Source of the DNA: Desulfobacterium sp.
GTDB taxonomy: Bacteria > Desulfobacterota > Desulfobacteria > Desulfobacterales > Desulfobacteraceae
Reading direction: 5' to 3'
DNA: 41,560 nucleotides
Assembly (NCBI GenBank): GCA_016342325.1
Contig: JAEINR010000058.1
Span: 1 to 41,560 of the forward strand
The notes under the pieces were generated by a model. It searched no databases. It was not told the origin of the DNA and was given only the letters and a program-made list of their open reading frames with translations. Position 1 is the stretch's first letter, and every line of letters starts with the position of its first letter. Of the stretch, positions 32,594 through 39,475 are shown piece by piece. The position numbers were made by a program, and so were the translations under genes.

Positions 32594-32703
32594 TGTCCTA
32601 GGCTCTCTTACTGATTTTGAGTTTGACTCTACATGTCATGATGTGTTTATATATAAAGACTTTGGCAGTTTGACACAAGGATTTTAATTAAAAAGGAACA
32701 TAT

Positions 32704-33462
32704 ATGGGTTGGCTTGGAAAAATGGTCGGCGGAACCATCGGTTTTGCCCTTGGGGGTCCCATCGGTGCGGTTGCCGGTGCCGCCTTTGGCCATACATTTG
32801 ATACAAAAGAAACAATTTATCTCTCGCAGCAACAGCCCCACGAGCGGCTTACCACCGATGAAGAGTCCCAGCTGACCTTCTTTGTAGCTGCCTTTTCAAT
32901 GCTTGCAAAGATAGCAAAGGCAGACGGCGCGGTCAGCGATAAGGAGATTGCTTCCATTGAAGAGTTCATGACCCGGGATCTCAACCTCAATACGGAGAGC
33001 AGAAACTCTGCCATCAATATCTTCAGGCAGGCACTGAATTCCAACGATCGATTTGATGCCTTTGCCGTTCAGTTCTACGCCGCATTCAGGAACCAGCCCA
33101 GGGTTATTGAGCTTATGATGGACATTCTCTTGCGGGTTTCTGCGGTAGACGGAACCATCAGTGACGGGGAGGAGGTGCTCCTGATGACGGCCTCAAGGAC
33201 CTTTAATTTCTCCGACACCGACTATGCAAGGCTTAAGTCCAGGTATATCAGGGAGGTCAACCGTTTCTATGCCGTACTCAACTGTAAAGAGACGGCCACC
33301 AACGAGGAGATAAAGAAACAGTACAGAAAGATGGTTTCAGACTATCACCCCGATAAGATCGAGGCCAAGGGGTTGCCCGAGGAGTTTATTAACCTTGCAA
33401 ACGACAAATTCCGGGAGATCCAGGAGGCCTATGACGCCATTAAAAAGGAGCGGGGAATCTAA
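32704..33462 (+). CDS. djlA: DjlA-like membrane-anchored J-domain protein
   Basis: This 252-residue protein has the DjlA layout. A single Gly-rich membrane segment (about 3-30, ending AFGHTFD as in E. coli DjlA) comes first. A helical TerB-like domain (about 50-175) has two ADGAVSD / VDGTISD acidic repeats, each followed by an E. A C-terminal J domain (about 185-250) has YHPDK. DjlA recruits DnaK to the inner membrane. The ATG at 32704 has AAAGGAA upstream. This is the second membrane J-protein in the window. Confidence 0.9.
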   Translation: MGWLGKMVGGTIGFALGGPIGAVAGAAFGHTFDTKETIYLSQQQPHERLTTDEESQLTFFVAAFSMLAKIAKADGAVSDKEIASIEEFMTRDLNLNTESRNSAINIFRQALNSNDRFDAFAVQFYAAFRNQPRVIELMMDILLRVSAVDGTISDGEEVLLMTASRTFNFSDTDYARLKSRYIREVNRFYAVLNCKETATNEEIKKQYRKMVSDYHPDKIEAKGLPEEFINLANDKFREIQEAYDAIKKERGI

Positions 33463-33489
33463 CGTATAGATTTTGCACTATAACTTAAG

Positions 33490-33529
33490 ATGCCTGCCGA
33501 TTCATATTTTGAACCGGCAGGCATTTTTT
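33490..33529 (+). terminator. Intrinsic terminator after djlA
   Basis: ATGCCTGCCG (33490-33499) pairs perfectly with CGGCAGGCAT (33515-33524), and TTC/GAA extend the stem inside the loop. A T-run to 33529 serves the plus strand only. The minus-strand mtaB ends just beyond it. Confidence 0.88.
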
Positions 33530-33535
33530 ATATAC

Positions 33536-34855
33536 TTAATCCTGGGGATCAATCCTACCGTGTAGGGTTCCATCCGGATCAATGGTTTCAAGGGTTACAT
33601 CAACGGCAGATCGTTTGAATTCATCTCCCCCCTCTACAAGCAGGGTGAGGTAGTTGGATGTGATGGCCTTGAGCATGCCCGTGGATCTGTCCCGGTGCTC
33701 CTGGATCACCCCTTCGAGTCTTCTTTCAAGGTTCTTCTGTTCAAAGGCTGCCCGCTTTTCAAGTCCCAGGGCCCGCATGGCTGCACAGCGCCGCTTCATG
33801 GTCTCGGAATCGACCTTGTCCGGGTAGCCAAATGCCGGGGTTCCCTTTCTTGGGGAAAACGGAAACACATGGAGATAGGAGATGGGAAGCTCTGCAAGCA
33901 ATGCATGGGTTCTTTCAAATGCCTGTTCCGATTCCCCCGGAAACCCCTGGAGCACATCGATGCCCATGGCCGCAAATGGCATGGCTTCATGGATTTTCCA
34001 GACAAGCTCCTTGAAGTAGCCGGTGTCGTAGGGCCGCCCCATGCGCTTCAGGATCTCGTCATCACCGCTCTGGAGGGGGATGTGAAAATGATCGCAGATG
34101 ATGGGGTGGTTCGCTGTGAGTTCGATGATCTCGTCCGAGAGTTCCTTTGGCTCAATGGAACTGATCCTGACCCGGTGGATGGGCTCTGTTTCGACAATGG
34201 TTCTCAGAAGTCGTGTAAATGAACTTTTTTCAGCCAGGTCAAGGCCCCAGGCGCCGGTGTGAATCCCGGTGATCACGGACTCCTTGTACCCCTTTTGGTC
34301 CAGGTGGGTAAGATGGGCAATGACATCCTTCTCCGGCATGCTCCTGCTCCTTCCCCTGGCATAGGGGACGATGCAGTAGGTGCAAAAGGCGTTGCACCCG
34401 TCCTGGATCTTGAGGTAGGCCCGGGTCTTGTTCCCGGTCACGGCGGGGTCGAATCCTTGAAAAAGCGTGGCCGAGCTGTAGGGCTTTTCCGGGCAGGGCA
34501 GGTCGTCAAGCCCCTTGTTTGAGGCGATGATGGCCTCGGCAATCTTGAATTTATCCGAATGCCCCAGGACAAAGTGAACATTTTCGATCTCCTGGACAAG
34601 CTCGGGTTCCGTCTGGGCATGGCAGCCGGTGACCACCACTTTTGCTTCCGGGTTGGAGCGGATGATGCTTCGGATCTCCTGGCGGGACTGCACGGCTGCC
34701 CTGGCGGTGACGGCACAGGTGTTGATGATGCAGATGTCGGCCTCCCCGGGGGTGTCGACCCGGGTCCATCCCTTGGTGATCAGTGCTGTGGCTATGCCGT
34801 CGGATTCGTACTGGTTTACCTTGCAGCCAAGGGTGGTGATGTAAAATTGGTTCAT
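33536..34855 (-). CDS. mtaB: tRNA t6A37 methylthiotransferase MtaB
   Basis: This 439-residue radical-SAM methylthiotransferase belongs to the MtaB (YqeV) branch rather than MiaB or RimO. The N-terminal UPF0004 domain has cysteines at 11, 47 and 78 (TLGCKVNQYES, NTCAVT, VTGCHA). The radical-SAM motif CNAFCTYC lies near 153-160 and binds the second [4Fe-4S] cluster. The C-terminal region (about 375-435) would be the RNA-binding TRAM-like part. The enzyme turns t6A37 into ms2t6A37 in tRNAs reading ANN codons. Its start overlaps mnmA by 4 bases, and it ends a three-gene operon with a NIL ferredoxin. Electron or sulfur supply by that ferredoxin is an inference. Confidence 0.92.
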   Translation of the reverse strand: MNQFYITTLGCKVNQYESDGIATALITKGWTRVDTPGEADICIINTCAVTARAAVQSRQEIRSIIRSNPEAKVVVTGCHAQTEPELVQEIENVHFVLGHSDKFKIAEAIIASNKGLDDLPCPEKPYSSATLFQGFDPAVTGNKTRAYLKIQDGCNAFCTYCIVPYARGRSRSMPEKDVIAHLTHLDQKGYKESVITGIHTGAWGLDLAEKSSFTRLLRTIVETEPIHRVRISSIEPKELSDEIIELTANHPIICDHFHIPLQSGDDEILKRMGRPYDTGYFKELVWKIHEAMPFAAMGIDVLQGFPGESEQAFERTHALLAELPISYLHVFPFSPRKGTPAFGYPDKVDSETMKRRCAAMRALGLEKRAAFEQKNLERRLEGVIQEHRDRSTGMLKAITSNYLTLLVEGGDEFKRSAVDVTLETIDPDGTLHGRIDPQD

Positions 34856-35874
34856 TGAATAATTCCAGCGCCAAGGACCCGCTCTTCTTGGTAAAAGACA
34901 GCGACCTGGCCGGGTGTCACAGCAAACTGGGGTTCATCAAAGGTCAGTGTTGTCAGGTTGTTCTTAAATTTCAACTCTGCAGATGCGCCCCGGTGGCTGT
35001 ATCGTATTTTTGTTATTACCTTTCCTTGGGATGTAAAAGGGGCTGCAATCCAGTTGAGGTCGCTTAAAACCACGTCTGTTGTGTAAAGCGCCGCTTTCAC
35101 CCCCACAACAAGGGTGTTGGTGGCAAGATCGATTGTTTTTACATAGTAGGGTTCCGGCCCCGGGCAGTTAAGGCCCCGCCGCTGGCCGATGGTGTAACAG
35201 TGTAATCCCCGGTGTTTTCCGACCACTTTTTTGTCGGGAAGGATTATATCGCCGGGTTTTGGGTCGAGTTTCAGTTTTTTAGCAATGAACTCTGAAAACG
35301 ACTGGTCCGTTATGAAGCAGATGTCCTGGCTCTCGGTTTTTTCCATGGGAACAAGATTGTTTTCCCCTGCAATCTGTCTGACCCTGGTCTTGGTCAGCTC
35401 TCCCAGGGGGAACACCGCCTGTTGAAGCTGTTCTTGGGAAAGCATGGCCAGGAAATAGGATTGATCCTTATCCGGGTCCTTGCCTTTGACAAGGGCAAGG
35501 GTGCCCTTCCCATCCCTTTGGGTTCGAACGTAGTGGCCGGTTGCGATCCTTCCTGCACCCAGTTTTTCCGCAGCATCCAAAAGGGCACCGAATTTTATGG
35601 TCTTGTTGCAAAAGAGGCAGGGGTTGGGGGTCTTCCCCCGGGCATAGGTTTGCACAAAATAGTCGACCACACTGTTGTCAAAGGTCTTGCTTAGATCAAC
35701 GGTGTGAATCGCTATGCCCAGGCGCTCTTCAATGGAGGAGAAATCAGAGTCCCCGGTTTCGTATCCTGTCCTAAAATGGATGCCGACAAGGTCGGCACCC
35801 TGTTTCTTCAGCAGATGGGCCGCAACCAGGGAGTCGATCCCACCGCTCATGGCTATTGCAATCTTCGAATTCAC
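34852..35874 (-). CDS. mnmA: tRNA-specific 2-thiouridylase MnmA (CxxC variant)
   Basis: The enzyme thiolates U34 of Lys, Glu and Gln tRNAs. The N-terminal PP-loop AMSGGIDSLVA (about 8-18) adenylates the uridine. The catalytic cysteines are C89 and C186 (ESQDICFI). In E. coli the first lies in TPNPD-x-x-C; here the motif is TPNPCLFCN, so an extra cysteine (C86) replaces the Asp and makes a CxxC. I recall similar PNPCxxCN sequences in actinobacterial MnmA, so it is a known variation. Three cysteines could hold an iron-sulfur cluster. The length of 340 residues is a little short. Start and stop overlap its neighbours by 4 bases each. Confidence 0.93.
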   Translation of the reverse strand: MNSKIAIAMSGGIDSLVAAHLLKKQGADLVGIHFRTGYETGDSDFSSIEERLGIAIHTVDLSKTFDNSVVDYFVQTYARGKTPNPCLFCNKTIKFGALLDAAEKLGAGRIATGHYVRTQRDGKGTLALVKGKDPDKDQSYFLAMLSQEQLQQAVFPLGELTKTRVRQIAGENNLVPMEKTESQDICFITDQSFSEFIAKKLKLDPKPGDIILPDKKVVGKHRGLHCYTIGQRRGLNCPGPEPYYVKTIDLATNTLVVGVKAALYTTDVVLSDLNWIAAPFTSQGKVITKIRYSHRGASAELKFKNNLTTLTFDEPQFAVTPGQVAVFYQEERVLGAGIIQ

Positions 35875-36302
35875 GGAAGGATCGATTCGGCATTTTTAGA
35901 AAACAGGCCCATGGCCCGGCTGGGACAGGTCAGGATGCATAGTTCGCAGACACTGCATTTCTCATTGTCAAACACGATTTCCATTTCCGGACGCTTGACA
36001 GCAAGGGCGCCGGTGGGGCAGACAGCCGTGCATGCACCGCAGTGGGTGCACTTATCCTCGTCTCTCCAGATTTCCTGTTCAGCATAGCTGACCCCCACGC
36101 CCTGATCCTTGAGATAGCGGACGCCTCGTTTGTAGTTTTCCCTGGTGCCGGTAACTTCAAGCACCATGATCCCATCTTCCTTGGTCGAAAACTTGGCCCC
36201 AAGGATGTTGAAGAGAAGATCGAAATCCTTGGTCAGATAGCAGACCACTGCGTTCTGGGCCACGACCGGGGGAAAGTGAAGAATTAAAATTTTTGAATAC
36301 AC
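35871..36302 (-). CDS. NIL-domain 2x[4Fe-4S] ferredoxin
   Basis: This 143-residue protein carries an N-terminal NIL domain (about 1-75), as in the C-terminal regulatory domain of MetN-type methionine transporters. Two [4Fe-4S] ferredoxin motifs follow: C85, C88, C91, C95 and C116, C119, C122, C126. NIL-ferredoxins are known in anaerobes; in methanogens one is linked to sulfide-to-homocysteine chemistry. The start chosen is GTG at 36302, with a perfect GGAGG 6 bases upstream. The frame stays open for 66 bases more to a GTG at 36368 without support. It overlaps the mnmA start by 4 bases. It could supply electrons or sulfur to the tRNA enzymes; alternatively it could serve general metabolism. 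Confidence 0.88.
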   Translation of the reverse strand: MYSKILILHFPPVVAQNAVVCYLTKDFDLLFNILGAKFSTKEDGIMVLEVTGTRENYKRGVRYLKDQGVGVSYAEQEIWRDEDKCTHCGACTAVCPTGALAVKRPEMEIVFDNEKCSVCELCILTCPSRAMGLFSKNAESILP

Positions 36303-36376
36303 CCGTATCCTCCATGGCGTTAATGAATAACCGGCATGGCCGGAGCATGGTATTTGTGCTTCGGCCACAACGAAAA

Positions 36377-36417
36377 ATGAAACTCCCGTGATTACATTAC
36401 CTTGGAGAGAGTTTCAT
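36377..36417. repeat. Inverted repeat upstream of the acyltransferase-hydrolase gene
   Basis: ATGAAACTC (36377-36385) and GAGTTTCAT (36409-36417) are a perfect 9-bp inverted repeat with a 23-base gap, just before the -35 box at 36430. A regulator site is possible. A second short inverted repeat, CCGGC-ATG-GCCGG, is at 36331-36343. Confidence 0.35.
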
Positions 36418-36429
36418 ATAATTAATATT

Positions 36430-36459
36430 TTGACAGACAGTTAACTTAAGTAATAATAT
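36430..36459 (+). promoter_or_regulatory. Sigma-70-like promoter of the acyltransferase-hydrolase gene
   Basis: A perfect TTGACA (36430-36435) is followed after 16-18 bases by AATAAT / TAATAT (36452-36459). A transcript starting near 36466 would have a leader of about 40 bases to the TTG start. Confidence 0.55.
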
Positions 36460-36504
36460 ACATATGGTCAAGTCTTATGTTACAAATTGCATAAAGGAGG
36501 GATT

Positions 36505-38661
36505 TTGAATCGTTTTGCATACTATATGTCCGGGTATACCCTCAAGGCGTTTTCCGGGTTTTCCAAGGCCCAGATTTTCATCCATGGACAAGAAAACATT
36601 CCTGACGCTTCCGTGATCTTCACAGCAAATCATTTTACCCGCATGGAGACCATTCTCCTGCCCATCCACATCCACGGCATCTCGAAAAAACCGATCTGGT
36701 CCCTGGCGGACAACGAACTGTTTGAGGGCGCTTTCAGTGGGGTCCTTTCCAGCATTGGCGCTGTGTCCACCAAAGATCCGTCCCGGGATCTTGTGATTGT
36801 CAAGAATTTGATATCCGGCAATGCCCAGTGGATTATCTTTCCCGAGGGCATGATGGTTAAAAACAAGAAACTGATCCACCAGAACGAGTTCAAGCTCTCC
36901 AATGGCGTGGCGTTCTACCGGCCCCACACCGGCGCCGCAACCATCGCCCTTAGGACCGAATTTTACCGGGAACGGCTCCGGCGCATGAAGACCATAAATA
37001 TGGTTGAGTTCAACAGGCTTGTCACCCTGTTCGAGATCACCGATCCTGACAAGGTGCTTGAAATGTCCACTGTCATTGTTCCGGTCAACATCACCTACTA
37101 TCCTGTCCGTGCCAGGACAAACCTGCTGAGCAGCATTGCCCTGAACCTCATGGAAGCGCCGTCCCAAAGGGTGTTGGACGAACTCATGACCGAAGGAACA
37201 ATGCTTCTGTCCGGTGTGGACGTGGATATCCGGTTTGGCCCGGCCATTGACATCAAGGACTATTTCGGCAATTCGTTCATTGAAAGCGACCTCACGTCAC
37301 GGCGCAGGATCGATTTTTCCAGGAACATCAGTTCAAGGCCGGTGATGAAGGAACGCTCCATGGAGATCATGGAGCGCTACATGACGTCGGTGTACGGGAT
37401 GACCACCCTCAACTATGATCATATCTTTGCATCCATACTCAAGCACCTGCCGGGGGAATGCATCGACATCTACGACTTCAAGTGCAGGGCCTTCCTGGCC
37501 ATCACCGACGGTATGGTCGAGTCGGGCCATAACTTTCATCGCAGTTTGCACCTCAACCAGATCCATCTGTTGACCGATGACAGGCATAACCGATTCGGAG
37601 ATTTCCTCCAGACAGCCCTGGATACGGCGAGTGTCACCCTGGAAAACGGGATGATTTTCAAAAACCGGGATCGGTTTAACTCTGATTCAAATTTTCACTC
37701 CATTCGAATGGACAATCCCGTATCGGTGATGGCCAACGAAGTTGAACCCATGGTAAGGGTTCAGGTTTTTTTAAAAGAGATCGCCCAAAAAGATCCCCTG
37801 GAGATATCCATGCTCATTAAAAACCGTCTCCTTCAGAAAGCGGAACGGGATTTTGAGAGTGACTATGATACCTATTTTCTGGAGGGGGAGTCAAAACCAC
37901 GGGATACAGGCCGGTCGCTCCTGCTTTGTTCGCCGACGGGGTCGACAACGGGGGTTCTTCTCATCCATGGTTATATGGCGTCACCCTCTGAAATGAAGCC
38001 GTTTGCCGAGTTTCTCCACGACCAGGGATACACCGTGGTTGTGCCACGGCTGAAAGGCCACGGTACAGCTCCGGAAGATCTTGCCCAGACCAGTTATGAC
38101 CAGTGGATCGAATCCGCAGAGGAGGGGTATGTGCTCTTGAGCCATTTGTGTGACAGGATTTTTGTGGGTGGTTTTTCAACCGGGGCAGGTCTTGCTCTGG
38201 ATCTGACCACACGGGTTGACGGCATTGAGGGGATGTTTGCCGTTGCTCCGCCCATGAAGTTGATGGATTTCGGTTCCTACTTTATCCCTGCCATGGACAT
38301 GTGGAATCAAATGATGAAAAAGGCAAGGCTGAACAGCATTGCGAAGGAGTTTATCCGTAACGACCCGGAAAATCCCGAAGTTAACTATATCCGGAATCCG
38401 GTTGCAGGGGTGAGGCAGCTGGAGCGATTCATGGATACCCTTGAACCCAAGCTTGCCACCATCGATATTCCGGTTCTGGTGGTGCAGTCCCGGAACGATC
38501 CGGTTGTCAACCCGGAAGGTACCCAAAAGCTGTTTAAGAAACTGGGTGCCGAACGCAAGGAATTTTATCTATTTGATTTTGACCGCCACGGTATTCTTTT
38601 GGGGAAGGGAGCGGAAAGGGTGCACAGGGCCATTGCGGATTTTCTCGAATCCATTGAATAA
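36505..38661 (+). CDS. Glycerolipid-acyltransferase-like domain fused to alpha/beta hydrolase
   Basis: The 718-residue protein joins two lipid-type domains. Residues about 20-250 resemble PlsC-type acyltransferases. Motif I reads NHFTRME (H43, E48), so the usual HX4D aspartate is glutamate, and motif III FPEG is at about 112-115. A middle region (about 250-470) has no recognised domain. From about 475 an alpha/beta hydrolase has HGYMAS, nucleophile elbow GFSTG near 555, acid RNDP near 664 and histidine DRHG near 693, like carboxylesterases or monoacylglycerol lipases. It could remodel acyl chains on glycerolipids or hydrolyse acyl donors. The start is TTG at 36505, with an ideal AAAGGAGG 5 bases upstream. 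It is a single gene with its own promoter. Confidence 0.82.
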   Translation: MNRFAYYMSGYTLKAFSGFSKAQIFIHGQENIPDASVIFTANHFTRMETILLPIHIHGISKKPIWSLADNELFEGAFSGVLSSIGAVSTKDPSRDLVIVKNLISGNAQWIIFPEGMMVKNKKLIHQNEFKLSNGVAFYRPHTGAATIALRTEFYRERLRRMKTINMVEFNRLVTLFEITDPDKVLEMSTVIVPVNITYYPVRARTNLLSSIALNLMEAPSQRVLDELMTEGTMLLSGVDVDIRFGPAIDIKDYFGNSFIESDLTSRRRIDFSRNISSRPVMKERSMEIMERYMTSVYGMTTLNYDHIFASILKHLPGECIDIYDFKCRAFLAITDGMVESGHNFHRSLHLNQIHLLTDDRHNRFGDFLQTALDTASVTLENGMIFKNRDRFNSDSNFHSIRMDNPVSVMANEVEPMVRVQVFLKEIAQKDPLEISMLIKNRLLQKAERDFESDYDTYFLEGESKPRDTGRSLLLCSPTGSTTGVLLIHGYMASPSEMKPFAEFLHDQGYTVVVPRLKGHGTAPEDLAQTSYDQWIESAEEGYVLLSHLCDRIFVGGFSTGAGLALDLTTRVDGIEGMFAVAPPMKLMDFGSYFIPAMDMWNQMMKKARLNSIAKEFIRNDPENPEVNYIRNPVAGVRQLERFMDTLEPKLATIDIPVLVVQSRNDPVVNPEGTQKLFKKLGAERKEFYLFDFDRHGILLGKGAERVHRAIADFLESIE

Positions 38662-38702
38662 AAACAGCCATGGCCGGCCCTGGAATCCAGGGTCGGCCGT
38701 GG
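38660..38702 (-). terminator. Intrinsic terminator for the fusA / KaiC-like operon
   Basis: A 16-bp stem with two G-T pairs (38668-38683 with 38687-38702) and an AAT triloop is followed on the minus strand by CTGTTTTTATT. The T-run overlaps the stop region of the plus-strand gene. A second strong GC hairpin (CGGGGGG near 38719 with CCCCCCG near 38741) lies between it and the minus-strand gene. Confidence 0.75.
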
Positions 38703-38754
38703 CAAAGATGGGGGATAATCGGGGGGCGAAGATCCTTCCCCCCGAAAAAATCCG

Positions 38755-39444
38755 CTACTGGGCCATCATGCTAGCAGGGTCAATCATGTATTTCTGGTTT
38801 GCCCTGTCTCCGTCCTTGAGGATGAGCGCTTCGATTTTTTCATCCTTGGGCTGAAGAAAGAGCGCCTTGTCAAATCGATCTTTTACCGATTCAAGCTGCT
38901 TGGGATAGCCGTCTTCACCCAAGGGTTCTTCCCGGTGGCTCTGCATGGAGAACCAGAAGGCTGTTGAGAATTCCTCGGAAATTTCCTTGAGCTCGTCAAG
39001 GATGCCGCTTTGATCCGTGTCAAAGTCCAGGCCGTCAACGATGACCATGGCCGGAATTCTGAGATCCCCTTTCTTAAGGGTCTTGAGGTAGTCCCGCAGC
39101 TTTTCCGACGTAAAGGTTGCCTCGTTATAGGTAATGCCGGTCTTACAGGGGGCAATGTCTTCCCACAAGCGGTTGGCTTTCTGGGCGTCAACATAGCCGA
39201 TGCTGTCTACGAGGCTTGTGTAAGCCTCTTTGTAACGAACGTTGATCTTGTCCATTGGGTCGCTAAGGCTGATATGAACCGTGTTTTCACCTTCAAGAAG
39301 TCTGGAGATTGCCATCTGAACCAGGAACTGTGTCTTGCCGACACCGGCCCTGGAAAGCACGGCACCAAATTTTCCCTGGTGAAGATTCTCACTGCCCATG
39401 ATGACGATGGCAGGGCTCTTTTGAATGAGGTCGTTTTTAAGCAT
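38755..39444 (-). CDS. KaiC/RecA-like P-loop ATPase
   Basis: This 229-residue single-domain ATPase has a RecA/KaiC-type fold. The P-loop LSRAGVGKTQ is at residues 30-39. Walker B reads AMVIVDGLDF at about 132-141, and a polar QSH follows in the position of a RecA motif 3. No membrane or second ATPase domain is seen. The GENTVHISLSDP segment after the P-loop is KaiC/Rad55-like. The function is unknown; related singletons act in DNA repair or signalling. It starts 31 bases after fusA on the same strand, with AGAGAGGG upstream of the ATG, so it is probably co-transcribed with an elongation factor. Confidence 0.7.
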   Translation of the reverse strand: MLKNDLIQKSPAIVIMGSENLHQGKFGAVLSRAGVGKTQFLVQMAISRLLEGENTVHISLSDPMDKINVRYKEAYTSLVDSIGYVDAQKANRLWEDIAPCKTGITYNEATFTSEKLRDYLKTLKKGDLRIPAMVIVDGLDFDTDQSGILDELKEISEEFSTAFWFSMQSHREEPLGEDGYPKQLESVKDRFDKALFLQPKDEKIEALILKDGDRANQKYMIDPASMMAQ

Positions 39445-39475
39445 AAATCCCTCTCTTTATTAATGTGTTGTACGC

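Noticed and set aside
32615-32660. TTGACT with a TATA-rich run before djlA as a promoter.
   Set aside because: The spacing to the TATA-like run is 19-20 bases, outside the usual range.
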